Source: Hydrangea macrophylla (lineage: Eukaryota > Streptophyta > Magnoliopsida > Cornales > Hydrangeaceae). Taken from it: a DNA stretch of 64,000 nt. The DNA is taken from NCBI GenBank assembly GCA_033977485.1, contig CM066990.1, positions 15,256,001-15,320,000 of the forward strand, written 5' to 3'. The translations under genes were made by a program, and so were the position numbers. The stretch's first letter is position 1; the number at the start of each line of letters is the position of its first letter. The notes below the pieces were generated by a model that did not search any database, was not told where the DNA came from, and worked only from the letters and a program-made list of their open reading frames with translations. This document shows positions 1 to 10,192 of the stretch, one piece after another.

Positions 1-2
1 CA

Positions 3-572
3 GACGAAGGATTCAGATGTAAGGAAAGGTTATGTGTAACCGACACGGATGGTTTGAGGAAAGACATTCTGGATGAAGCACATAAGTCGAGAATGACCAT
101 ACACCTCGGCGGAACCAAGATGTACAAAGACTTAAAAAGGAACTTTTGGTGGAAAGGCATGAAGAGTGAGGTCGTAGAATATGTACCCAAGTGCCCTACT
201 TGTCAGCAAGTCAAGGAGAAACACCAATGACCTCTAGGATTACTACAATCGCTACCAATCCCAGAATGGAAATGGGAGCATATCACCATGGATTTTGTTG
301 TGGGATTGCCGAGATCTCAGCAGAACCATTATGCTATTTGGGTATTTGTTGATTGGCTGGCCAAATTAGCCCATTTTACTACCTACAACATGACCTATTG
401 TATCGAGAAGATGAGTCAAGTATACCAGCAACAGGTTGTGCGACTACATGGAGTACCGGTGTCAATCGTATCAGAATGTAATTCGAGATTCACTACTAGA
501 ATTTTGGGAGAGTCTTCCAAAAGCAATGGGAACGTCTCTGACGCTAAGTTCTGCATTTCATCCATAGACTGA
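3..572 (+). pseudogene. Integrase remnant (zinc-binding and N-terminal core) of TekA
   Basis: Integrase joins element cDNA to the host chromosome. The frame from base 3 shows the zinc-binding HHCC pattern (EAHKSRMTIHLG, then CPTC), an in-frame TGA near 228, and the start of the catalytic core from about 288 (MDFVVGLPRSQQNH, VFVDWLAKLAHF). The first catalytic Asp is visible in VFVDW. At the second site, where the family has Asp in a SDRD-like motif, the text reads VSECNSRF, so the acidic residue is altered. The frame ends at 572, and about 100 residues of the core, including the catalytic Glu region, are missing before homology resumes near 590. This is a broken, internally deleted integrase. 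Confidence 0.85.
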
Positions 573-589
573 CGGATAAAAGGAAAGGA

Positions 590-1081
590 TGAAAGCATCG
601 CAAAGCAGATACAAGAAACTACGCGGACAAATGACGTTGAGATCTGGAATTTAGAGTTGGAGATCATGTGCAATCAAAAGTTTCTCCGGCTCGAGGCATT
701 GTAAGGTTTGGACAACAGAGGGAAAAGCTATCACCGCGCTACATCGGACTATTTGAAATTCTAGAGCACATAAGGAAAGTCGTCTATAGATTGGCGTTAC
801 CACCGAAGATGTCGGGAGTTCATAACGTATTCCATGTAAGCATGCTAAGGAAATGTCTTCATAACCCGGCACACGAGATCGACTTCAAAGATATCGAAGT
901 AAAGGACAATGCTACATTCATTGAAGGACCTGTAAAGATTCTGGATCATGGAATCAAGAAGTTGAGAAACAAAGAGATTCCGCTGGTAAAGATTCAGTGG
1001 AAACACCATGACGAAGGAGAAGCCTCTTGGGAGCTTGAATCGGAAATGCGAGGGAAATTTCCTTTTCTTTTTAGTGCCTAG
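590..1081 (+). pseudogene. Integrase C-terminal region with chromodomain (TekA)
   Basis: In a different frame from the upstream integrase piece, homology resumes near 590 (ERMKASQSRYK). It runs through the C-terminal DNA-binding part (GIVRFGQQREKLSPRYIGLF, then VFHVSMLRKCL) into a chromodomain near the end (VKILDHGIKKLRNKEIP; VKIQWKHHDEGEASWELE). In chromoviruses this domain steers integration to particular chromatin. The aromatic and acidic residues (W in VKIQW, W in ASWELE) are present. The TAG at 1079-1081 lies 9 bases before a conserved hairpin. As the upstream frame is broken, this is a pseudogene fragment. Confidence 0.88.
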
Positions 1082-1089
1082 ATAACTCA

Positions 1090-1107
1090 GATTTCGAGGA
1101 CGAAATC
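1090..1107 (+). other. Post-pol hairpin of TekA (GATTTCG stem)
   Basis: The sequence GATTTCGAGGACGAAATC is a perfect 7-bp inverted repeat with the loop AGGA. It lies 9 bases after the pol stop and about 20 bases before the 3' LTR. The gag-only Tekay element on the other strand has the same stem at 29261-29278. Function is unknown; an RNA role is inferred from conservation. Confidence 0.7.
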
Positions 1108-1127
1108 CTGTAATAGGTGGTAGAAGA

Positions 1128-4100
1128 TGTAATGCCTGTAATTTCTCTACGTGCAATAATACGAGTTTTATGAATTTCTATATCTGGTCTATTATTATAT
1201 TAATATTTTATTTGTGTGACTGTATCAGTGTAATATAATTACTAATTAGACTATAATCACTGCACCGACTCGACCGTAATTTGACTTAACTTAGTCATGT
1301 ACCTGGACCCGAACATCAGAAATAATACCTGTCTGCACGTAAACCGAGATCGACACGCATAACGAGGAACTTATGCACGCAAACCGAGAAAGTAGCACAC
1401 AACCCAAGGTGGGCCCCACTTGGCCGGCCACATGGAAGCTACATGCAACCCCATTGACACATGTCACCACCCCATGTGACACTTGTCCACTTGTAGGACA
1501 CTTGTCCAAACATGCATACATGCATGTGACACCTAGCATAAGTCTTGCATTATTTAAGCTTCCATGCATATACATTTTTAGTTCTTTTAGACATTACAAT
1601 CTGCATTTAGAGAGGAAGTTAGGAGACTTGCATGTCCATGAGAAAAATAGAAGAGAAGAAAGAGGATTAGAAGAGGAGGAAGAAGAAGATTACATCACTT
1701 GAAGCTTGTGTCCAAGCTTCCTAAGCTCAAATCCAAAGCCCAAGCTCAATTTCAAGTTTAGGTGAGTATTCTAACTCACTTTAGAACCTATATAGTATGT
1801 AGTAATGTTTAGCAAGAGTTTGATGTTGTATTTTGAGGTTATATGCAACATGCAAGTCAAATCTTCAAATTTGGGAAGCTAAAACTTCCAGCAGAGTGTT
1901 GTTTAGTAAAACAAACATTTCGAGCAGTTCAAAAATGGGAATGAGGCTAGGTTTTTTTGGGGAGAAAGCTAACTCATATATCTACAAATAACTCTTCTAT
2001 AGCTCAGTCTGAAAATCACTTTTTCATAGGTGAAATGTACATGCAACGAAGTACTTTAAATCTGAGAAACTGAAACTCTCAGCAGAACCTAGTTTAGTAA
2101 AATAAATATTTTGAGTAGCTCAAAAATGCAATTGAAGCTAGATTTTTTTGTACATGAAGCTAATCCAATTATCTACAATGTTCTAGTTTTGAGTTTGATC
2201 TACAAATCAATTTATCATGCCCAAATAAATCTTATCAATTCAGTCGACATAGTAAAATTAATTCTGGCAGATTGTATAACTACTTGTATGATGTGTTTAT
2301 TAATGATGCTTGCTTTCCGGTACCTATGTGGTTATGGATATCTTGTGCTATGGTAGTGCTATTGCGTATATGAGTATGTTAAGGGTTTCATCTATATGGT
2401 TATTGATATCAAATCCATGTTGTAGATCCACGAGCTACACGCTAGGTTTCCGTTGTTATGAATATAGTGTGATGACCATAGAGAGTTCATACCCAAGCTA
2501 TAAGTATGTTGTACGGCACGATTATTGCGTTGATAGTGATTCGATAGGTTTCCATTGTAAGTATATTACGACATAAAATAGGATGACGGATGTATAAACG
2601 TAACTTCGAAAGTATATTCGGAAGTCCTTTAATGAACTAAATTCCGAAATGAGTGACGAATGCGCGGTCGGGAAAATGTAAGGGTCGGTTGTGCTATATT
2701 AGAAGCAGATTATGATAAGGATAATTGTCAGATAGGTAATCTGGGCAGCGGAGATCAGGATAGTAAGAACAAGGGATGTGCTGTTGAGTTGTGATGCGGT
2801 GATTCTTTGAGTAAAGACTCCTTTCGGTTCTTCGTGACGAAATGGATGTTCTTGTACTCCGTAACGCTTTCGGTTCTTCGTGACGAAGCGGTGATTCATT
2901 GAGTAAAGACTCCTTTCGGTTCTTCGTGACGAAATGGATGTTCTTGTACTTCGTAACGCTTTCGGTTCTTCGTGACAAAGCGGTGATTCTTTGAGTAAAG
3001 ACTCCTTTCGGTTCTTCGTGACGAAATGGATGTTCTTGTACTCCGTAACGCTTTCGGTTCTTCGTGACGAAGCGGTGATTCTTTGAGTAAAGACTCCTTT
3101 CGGTTCTTCGTGACGAAATGGATGTTCTGGTATTCCGTAACGCTTTCGGTTCTTCGTGACGAAGCGGTGATTCTTTGAGTAAAGACTCCTTTCGGTTCTT
3201 CGTGACGAAATGGATGTTCTTGTACTCCGTAACGCTTTCGGTTCTTCGTGACGAAGCGGTGATTCTTTGAGTAAAGACTCCTTTCGGTTCTTCGTGACGA
3301 AATGGATGTTCTTGTACTTCGTAACGCTTTCGGTTCTTCGTGACGAAGCGGTGATTCTTTGAGTAAAGACTCCTTTCGGTTCTTCGTGACGAAATGGATG
3401 TTCTTGTACTCCGTAACGCTTTCGGTTCTTCGTGACGAAGCGGTGATTCTTTGAGTAAAGACTCCTTTCGGTTCTTCGTGACGAAATGGATGTTCTTGTA
3501 CTCCGTAACGCTTTCGGTTCTTCGTGACGAAGCGGTGATTTTTGAGTGAAGACTCCTTTCGGTTCTTCGTGACGAAATGGATGTTCTTGCACTCCTTAAC
3601 ACTTCGGTTCTTTGTGACGAAGTGGTTGATGAACGATGTTTTGGTTGTTGAAAGATGAAGTGGTTGATGAAAGATGGTTTGGTTAGCAAGGGACACGTTG
3701 GGTTTGTAAATGATGTCGGATGTTAGAAATGAATGGTAGTGGCATTAAAAATGTCTAGATGTGTCTCCTGAATTGTTTGTATTCCTATCGAATACGTAGT
3801 CGGGTACGCTACTAGTTATAATTCGACAGTGAGAACGTAAAGATCCTAAAAGATATGTTGAAAGGTAGTAAATGTATTCCTATTGTGTTTTACTATATAC
3901 GTTCCATTTGATTTAGTTTACTCACTCAGCTTTCACAAGCTGACGACGTTCATGTCGCTGGACATTCCCATGTCCAGCTTATCCAGGTAACGAGTACACG
4001 GGTTATGATGCTACGCAAGCGGAGAACGTGGAGGAAGAGTACACCGAAGATGGCTATGGTTATGCTAGTTAGAGAGAAGACTAGCAGTTATCCCCTGTGA

Positions 4101-4390
4101 ATGTTTTTGATTATAACCAGAAGACTTAGCATATATTTTGTTATAGCTTTTGTAAGGCCCTAGAGCCATAAGACTATGATGTATCTACTCTGATGTAATA
4201 GTTAACTAGTATTGTGGCCTTTCTTTGTAATGTATCAATGTGAGCAGATGATGGTTTTATCCTTTTATTATATCGTTTAAATATTATTATTTGGTCATGG
4301 ACAATTCGGTACTGCAACCAGTCACGTGCCTCAGGGTCCAAGATGAAAATTTTAAATTTTTCCATATTTTGGCTACGCCGGGGCGTGACA
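1128..4390 (+). repeat. 3' LTR of TekA (3.26 kb)
   Basis: The LTR starts with TG after the purine-rich tract gtggtagaaga and ends with CA at 4390. It contains the 92-bp tandem array. Near 3920-4000 it carries a block (agctttcacaagctgacg, then a ggacattcccatgtcc stem) that resembles one in the TekG LTRs. Its last 60 bases (gaaaattttaaatttttcc to ggggcgtgaca) closely match the terminus of the TekG LTRs. I see no real coding region inside it; several open frames arise from the repeats. The 5' boundary is set from the PPT position and is less certain than the 3' one. Confidence 0.82.
2788..3620. repeat. 92-bp tandem repeat array in the TekA LTR
   Basis: About nine head-to-tail units of 92 bp are visible; the word ttgagtaaag recurs at 2807, 2899, 2991, 3083 and so on every 92 bases. 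Each unit holds two copies of ctttcggttcttcgtgacga, so the array is built of paired half-units of about 46 bp. The units are nearly identical, with only scattered single-base changes and one missing base in the last full unit. Three long frames on the minus strand (ending near 2694, 2699 and 2896) run across it. They are a consequence of the repeat and are not annotated as genes. Confidence 0.95.
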
Positions 4391-5088
4391 ATCGCATGGC
4401 AGGAATTCCCTATGCCTCGGCAGTGGGAAGTCTCATGTATGCGATGTTATGCACTAGACCAGATATCTGCTTTGCCGTTGGCATGGTCAGCAGGTATCAA
4501 TCGAATCCTGGTCCAGAGCACTGGACAGCCGTTAAGCACATTCTTAAGTACTTGAGAAGAACTAAAGATTACATGCTTATGTACGGCGGTAGTGAGTTAA
4601 TTCCAGTAGGATACACTGACTCGGATTTTATGTCAGATAAAGATTCGAGAAAGTCGACATCCGGACATCTCTTTACCTTGGGAGGTGGTGCTGTTAGTTG
4701 GAGGAGCATTAAGCAGAAATGCATTGCAGACTCAACAACAGAAGCTGAGTATGTGGCTGCTTGTGAAGCCGCAAAGGAAGCTGTTTGGCTCAAGAAGTTC
4801 CTTATAGAACTCGAGGTGGTACCAGCGTCGCTGTCACCTATTACGCTATACTGCGATAATAGTGGGGCAGTGGCTCAGTCCAAGGAGCCAAGGAACCACG
4901 GGAAGGGAAAGCACGTAGAGCGGAAATATCACCTAATCCGAGATATAGTTCAACGTGGAGATGTGACTGTCACCAAGATTGCCACCGCTGACAATCTTGC
5001 TGATCCGTTTACAAAGGCCTTACCACAGAAGGTCTTTGATCGTCATCTAGATAGTCTAGGTCTTAGATGTAGTTCTGAATGGTTGTGA
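4391..5088 (+). pseudogene. Copia reverse transcriptase C-terminus and RNase H (CopC pol 3' end)
   Basis: RNase H removes the RNA strand of the RNA:DNA hybrid during copying of the element. The frame opens at the TekA junction within the RT connection region (YASAVGSLMYAM, CTRPDICFAVG, HWTAVKHILKYLRRTKDYML). It continues through RNase H with its acidic residues: YTDSDF, STTEAEYVAA, YCDNSGAVA and ATADNLADPFTKALP. About 230 residues are open without a stop and end with TGA at 5086-5088. The close match to the Angela/Tork pattern is only a tentative lineage call. The upstream part of pol was displaced by the TekA insertion, so the gene is interrupted rather than decayed. Confidence 0.88.
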
Positions 5089-5103
5089 GTGCAAGTGGGA
5101 GTT

Positions 5104-6598
5104 TGTTGGGTTTGTGCCCTCAAACAATTACTTTATGTATGAGACATTAGCATTATAATATATGGATATCAGCTTTACATTTCATTGTGTATGTTTCTTT
5201 CATGAGATGATTATTTTGTCCTTAAGTATCATAGTAAGCAATTTGTGTGTGTACGAGATACACACAAGTGAGAAACGAATTACTATTCTTTGATACTTAG
5301 AATATGTCACAGTGGATGATGAGACTGGATACCTCATCAGGTCTACACTGTAGCATAATTAACTACCATTGGATGGAGTGATTAATCTCAATCACCAGAG
5401 TATAGCTCTTAGTTGATATGCTAATGCTTGTAGTGCATTGACGGACCTGAGCTTTCCTATTGACGCTTAAGGCTGTCAACAGTCAATAGGAACTCATAAC
5501 TTGTATAAGGTACGTGTTCTCAATCTTGAGATGATTATGAACACAGACTATGGATATGGCTGTTTTGACTTACCAATCAGTGAGGTCTATAGAAGATCAA
5601 CACCTGGGTATCTTGGGTATGTCATGTCCATAGGGTTGTGAACATATATTGTCAAGATAGAATCTGCCCTCTGATTCAGAGTAAGCATTCCCTTGAGAAT
5701 GTCACCAAGTTGATTACTGAGTACTGCAGTCTTGTTGATAAGAGTTATCAACATGTTTGGTAATCATGAGTAGTGAATGGGACTCAAGGAATACAAGAAG
5801 TAATCATGATTCAGGTTGACAGTAACAGTTATCCGACTACCTGAATATGATTACGAATGCTGACGGTAGAGGGACATTAGTACACCATACAAGTCTAGTT
5901 ATCGCTTCGGATATGTTCTTTTGCGTTGGAGTTCAGTTATCGTTTTATAGTGGAATAAACGTTAACTGACCAGTTAGTTAGTTTGCTGATCAAAGAGTTT
6001 GGTCATGGTAATTAACAAACTGGTCTGGGCCAACAATAAAGAGCCTAGGAGGTCCCACTCTTAGCTCCGCTAGGATGCTTGGAAAGACACTTGAGGAAGC
6101 TGTTAAGACAGGTTCGATCGATCGAAACGAGTTCGATCGATTGAAGTCAGCAGGTTCGATCGATCGAGAATGGTTCGATCGATCGAAGGTTCGATCGATC
6201 GAAGTCACTTCGATCGATCGAAGTCTAGGTCGGTTCTGGAAATCTATAAATAGGGCAGCTGCGTTCTGGAAGAAGGTGATCGTCGTTTTTACACGCAGAA
6301 GCTGCAGAAACTATCATAGTCTTCCCAAAACCTTCCTATCCTCTCTATTAGGGTTCCCACCAACCCTAGTCTTTCCGGCAGGCATCCGCAGGAGTCATAA
6401 GGGTGAAGATCATCTAGTGGAGGCTGCTGGAAGTTGAAGTTTCAGAATTGGGTTCAAGACACTAAGGTATAATTCTTGCACCCCTTGTACGCATCTATGG
6501 AATTGACAAGTAGTAGATCCTGGAATACCAAAAGTTTTATAACTTAACCTATTTCCGATGCGCGTTTAAACTCTAACTTTAAACCACTTTTTCCTTCA
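5104..6598 (+). repeat. 3' LTR of CopC
   Basis: The LTR begins TGTTGGG straight after the PPT (caagtgggagtt) and is placed to end at TTCCTTCA (6598), because the gypsy RT frame (FMDLMNRVFN) starts right behind. It carries a palindrome array and a TATA box. The 5' LTR is not in the window, so the ends rest on terminal motifs and context only. Confidence 0.75.
6113..6253 (+). promoter_or_regulatory. LTR promoter of CopC with six-fold TTCGATCGATCGAA array and TATA box
   Basis: Six copies of the 14-bp palindrome TTCGATCGATCGAA start at 6113, 6132, 6155, 6174, 6190 and 6209. Four are perfect and two have one mismatch. A clear TATA box, TATAAATAG, follows at 6245-6253, 22 bases after the last copy. 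The layout is that of an upstream activating array in the U3 part of an LTR. Which factor would bind is not known to me. Confidence 0.75.
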
Positions 6599-7330
6599 GT
6601 TTATGGATCTGATGAACAGAGTGTTCAATCCTTATTTGGATTAGTTTGTCATCATTTTCATGATATCTTGATCTATTCTAAGTCAGAAGAAGAACACAAG
6701 CAACGTCTATAGATAGTAATACAGACGCTCAAGGATCACCAACTGTATGCCAAATTCAGTAAGTGTGAGTTCTGGTTACAAGAAGTGCAATTTTTGGGAC
6801 ACAAAGTGTCATCTCAGGGAATTTTGGTGGATTCATCCAAGACAGATGCTGTATCAAATTGGGCTAGACCAAGCAACCTACAGAAGTTAGAAGTTTTCTT
6901 GGGCTTACAGGCTATTACAGGAGATTTGTGGTAGGGTTCTCTAAAATAGTTACACCATTGACCGGACTAACGAAGAATAATTTAAAGTTCGAGTGGACAG
7001 AAAAGCATGAACGCGCCTTTTTTAAGTTGAAAGAGAGACTCACTACCGCACCGGTACTAGCTATACCCAAGCCTGTGAGAAGTTCACTATCTTCAGTGAT
7101 GCGTCATATCAAGGATTGGGGTGTATGCTTATGCAAGATGGCAGAGTTATAGCCTATGGATCGAGACAGCTAAAACCAAATGAGTTGAACTACCCCATTC
7201 ATGATTTGGAATTGGCAACAGTAGTTTTTGCACTCAAAATTTGGAGACACTATCTCTATGGTGAGAAGTTTGATTTGTTCTCCGATCACAAGAATTTTAA
7301 ATACTTCATGGGACAATTACCTCCTTAATG
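6599..7330 (+). pseudogene. Reverse transcriptase and RNase H remnant (TekB)
   Basis: Reading from 6599 gives FMDLMNRVFN and then a region matching the chromovirus RT with the YxDD area damaged (stop codon and lost bases around 6640-6670). The RT thumb follows (HQLYAKFSKCEFWL; VQFLGHKVS; GILVDSSKTDAV), then LTGLTKNNLKFEW and the RNase H ([54 protein letters not shown]). At least three frameshifts and several stops separate these pieces. It is an old inactive copy. Confidence 0.82.
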
Positions 7331-7439
7331 GTTAGAGAATGGTGAGCATTGGAGACATTGGTCGAGTTTGAGGTGCAGAATACTGAGGATAGAGTAGGGC
7401 AACTTTTTGGATGTCTTATCCTATAGCCTATTCTTATCG

Positions 7440-8383
7440 ACCGCATTATGGAAGCACAAAAAGAAGATGAGAAGTTTCGGACATGGTTTATGAAAATGTC
7501 AGAGAAGGACTCGACAGAATGGAAGGTGGGAAAGGATGGAGGATACAGATGCAGAGACAAATTATGTGTACCAGACTGTAGAGATTTGAGAAATGATATT
7601 CTGGGAGAAGCACATAAGTCAAGATATACAGTTCACCCGGGAGGAACAAAAATGTATAAAGATTTGAAGAGAAATTCTAGTGGAAGGTATGAAGAAGGAT
7701 GTGGCTGAATTTGTATCTAAGTGTTTGACGTGTCAACAAGTCAAAGACGAACATCAGAGGCCTTTGGAAGTGGAAGCACATAACCATGGTTTTTGTAGTA
7801 GGATTGCCTCGATCTCAACAAAATCATGATGCCATCTGGGTCATCGTGGACAGACTGACAAAGTCGGCTCATTTCATTGCTTACAGTATGAGATACCCGG
7901 TAGAAAAGATGAGCCGGATGTATATACAGCAAGTTGTGCGACTTCATGGTGCACTTGTGCCAATTGTGTTAGACCGCGACACGTTTTGCTTCTGGATTTT
8001 GGGAAAGTCTACAAGAAGCTATGGGAACCTCGTTCAAGATGAGTACTATTTTTTACCCTCAGACAGATGCGCAAACGGAACGTGCTAATCAGATCATGGA
8101 GGATATGCTTAGGGCTTATGTCATCGATTTTGAAGAAACTTGGGAGACACACTTGCCATTGGTCGAATTTGCCAATAATAATAGTTATCACACGAGTATT
8201 GAGATGGCTTCGTTTGAAGCATTGTATGGACGACCATGTCGTTCTTCATTGTGTTGGGTAGAAGTCGGAGATACAGATTTGTTGGGATCAGATTTGATTA
8301 AAAAAACCAATGAGAAAATCTCCTTGGTCAAGGAAAGGATGAGAACCGCACAGAGCATGTATAAGAGTTATGCCGATCGAGGC
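7440..8383 (+). pseudogene. Integrase remnant (TekB)
   Basis: The zinc-binding region (LGEAHKSRYTVHPGG, then CLTCQQVK in another frame) is followed by the core (MVFVVGLPRSQQNHDAIWVIVDRLTKSAHF), a damaged second-Asp region (IVLDRDTF), and the third part in yet another frame (YPQTDAQTERANQIMEDML with the catalytic Glu; WETHLPLVEFANNN; FEALYGRPCRSS). It ends at KSYADRG where the AthF LTR begins. The domain order and motifs are clear, but at least three frame changes make it non-functional. The bases 7331-7440 between this and the RNase H hold only degenerate pol sequence. Confidence 0.85.
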
Positions 8384-9714
8384 TAATCGGGAGAGAACAA
8401 ATCCTAATTACACACCTTAATTCACATTTGTTAGCCATTTTTATCCTATTTTTGTATAATTTTATTTCGTTTTACACTTTATGGCAGGATTTAGAAGAAA
8501 GCAAGGATTCCAGGTTAAACAAGGAGAAAAAGCAAGTAGAAAGAACCTGGAAAAAGCCCATCGCGCGAGCGATCCGCTTGCGTGAAATCCCAGAAATCGC
8601 TCACGTGGCTCGCTCGCGCGACCTCCCATTTTACGTGCTCGCGCGATCGGTACAGAAAATATAAAACGTGTATTTTGGAGTGCTAAAGACTCCTACTTGG
8701 ATGAAATTGTCCAATTACGTCCAGAATGTAATTTACAGCAATTTTAGTTGGATTAGGTTTACAAAAACCTTCCTAATCTCTCTAAAATTATATATATCTC
8801 ATTTTAAAGCTATGGGAAGGGGGACATTCATTCATACACTATTTGGAAGGCAAGAGGAATAAGAAGATCAAGCTTGAAGGTCTCTAATGGCAATCATCAA
8901 TTCAATCTTCATGCTTTCATCCACCATGTGCAACTAAACTCCTAATCTGTGGTTGCAATGAAACCCTAGCTATGAAAAGGGGGAATTCTATGCTTTCTTA
9001 GTTTAAGATTTTATGTGTTGGATAGTGATTGTATGTTGGTGGATTATATATATAATCAATTTTAATGATAATAATTAAGAGTATTTTGGATCTATTCTTG
9101 TCTTAGATTTTTCCTTATGCTTATTGAACTCAATAGTCCTTGATCTCTGTGTTTGATAGGAGTATTTACACACAATAGTGCTTATGTGATTGTGATGTTT
9201 ACGTCTTTTATAATCCATGCTTAGGAAAGATGAGTTATGCTACATCCTAGTTATAGGTAGATAATTCATGTGAACCATAGATGGATTATGCTTAGATTAA
9301 ACTAACGATACCTTCTTGTTGATACTATTGGGCTTGTAGCTACAATAGATCGTGACTATCCAAACCTAGAACTTAGAATAGGAAGTTTAGACCACCGATG
9401 CATAATTAGTGGTGGATTTGTAATCCTAGATCTCATCTACTCATATTTAAATCAATCTTCAATTTGGCATACTAGTTTACTTAGATTTAATTCTAGAATT
9501 TATTTCCATAATTTCATAGCTTAATTCATAGTTTAATTAGTAGTAACAATCAAATCATCAATCGATCAACCTTCCGTTTTTAATAGTTAAATAAATTTAG
9601 GTTCTATTTATTAAAGGATAAAAATATACAATCTCTTTGGGTTCGACCTTTAATTCCACACTACAAATCTTTAGAAAGTAAAGCATACTTTTCATCTTGA
9701 TTTTGACAAGATCA
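8384..9714 (+). repeat. 5' LTR of AthF (1.33 kb)
   Basis: The start (taatcgggagagaac) and end (gacaagatca) match, in reverse complement, the ends of the AthN2 LTRs (tgatcgggagagaac and gacaacatca). The first two bases are TA instead of TG. It includes a CG-rich word array, a TATA box and an AT-rich second half. The PBS follows after five bases. No coding region is seen. Confidence 0.85.
8556..8797 (+). promoter_or_regulatory. AthF LTR promoter: CGCGCGAGCG words and TATA box
   Basis: Between 8556 and 8655 the words cgcgcgagcgatc, ggctcgctcgcgcgacc and gctcgcgcgatcgg recur in an otherwise AT-rich LTR. The TATA element is attatatatatctc at about 8788-8798. The same arrangement is found in both LTRs of AthN2. 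Confidence 0.6.
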
Positions 9715-9719
9715 ATTTT

Positions 9720-9737
9720 TGGCACCGTTGCCGGGGA
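9720..9737 (+). other. Primer binding site, Asp-tRNA type
   Basis: TGGCACCGTTGCCGGGGA differs at one base from the AthN2 site, which fits the 3' end of plant Asp-tRNA. It lies five bases inside the LTR end, as expected for minus-strand priming. Confidence 0.85.
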
Positions 9738-10192
9738 TTGAAATATTTTTTCCATTAATTTTTAGAATCGTAATTTACTTAGTAAATATTAGCTTCTATT
9801 TTATTTTCTTTGTTTCTAGTCGCTAAAAATTATCCGTGTTTTTGCAGATTTCAAATCATCAATTCTAGCAAATTTGAGTGGAGCAGCTATGCACATCAAC
9901 GGAGCTTACGCGGACCTGAAAAATAAATAAATTGCAATCCATTAAAAACTACCAAGTAAATCCATTGTTTAAATTTCGCATCAAACCACTATAAGTCAGG
10001 GTGCTGAAACACAATACTTGCATTAGGGTAGGTGTGGAGTGAGCACTGCATTAGCTAGGAAACCAGGGGCGCTGGGCTTGATGCGATCATTGCATTGCAG
10101 GATAATTTCATGCATCATATTAGTCTTGTGTGCTTGCATGCTCGTTTATTAGCATAGTTTATTTTTGTTTTAATTGAGTCAGTCTTTAGTTT
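9738..10192 (+). other. AthF leader between PBS and gag
   Basis: Non-coding. It contains two blocks conserved in AthN1 and AthN2: ggagcagctatgcac with caacggagcttacg (9880-9915), and gcgctgggcttgatgcgatc with attgcattgcagga (10068-10102). Their position fits a packaging or dimerisation leader, which is inference. Confidence 0.6.

Larger units (their letters stand above)
1..4390 (+). mobile_element. TekA: 3' part of a Tekay-type Ty3/gypsy chromovirus
   Basis: The window opens inside the integrase of a gypsy element, continues through a chromodomain, a polypurine tract and a complete 3' LTR that ends in the sequence gggcgtgaca at 4390. Directly after it the reading frame of a copia RNase H begins, so TekA inserted into that copia element (CopC). 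The 5' LTR and gag lie outside the window. The chromodomain at the end of pol and the LTR terminus, shared with the gag-only Tekay element on the right, support the Tekay placement. The 5-bp target duplication cannot be tested here because only the right junction is present. Confidence 0.88.
4391..6598 (+). mobile_element. CopC: 3' part of a Ty1/copia element
   Basis: After the TekA LTR the sequence continues in frame with a copia RT end and RNase H (to 5088), a PPT-like aagtgggag, and an LTR from 5104 (tgttgggtttg) to about 6598 (ttttccttca). At 6599 a gypsy RT coding sequence starts, which indicates that CopC inserted into TekB. The 5' part of CopC is outside the window, left of TekA. Confidence 0.85.
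6599..8383 (+). mobile_element. TekB: internal pol fragment of an older chromovirus
   Basis: This block encodes, in several broken frames, the RT palm/thumb, RNase H and integrase of a Tekay-like chromovirus. It is homologous to, but clearly diverged from, the integrase of TekA. Its left edge is the end of the CopC LTR and its right edge the start of the AthF LTR, so both later elements inserted into it. Neither LTR of TekB is in the window. Confidence 0.85.

Noticed and set aside
2694..3696. Three overlapping long minus-strand frames (297-331 codons) as genes
   Set aside because: They lie wholly on the 92-bp tandem repeat in an LTR and are the same repeat read in three phases; no domain and no promoter evidence.
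4174..4365. Minus-strand frame at the end of the TekA LTR
   Set aside because: A short frame in the LTR terminus with no features and no relation to the element genes.
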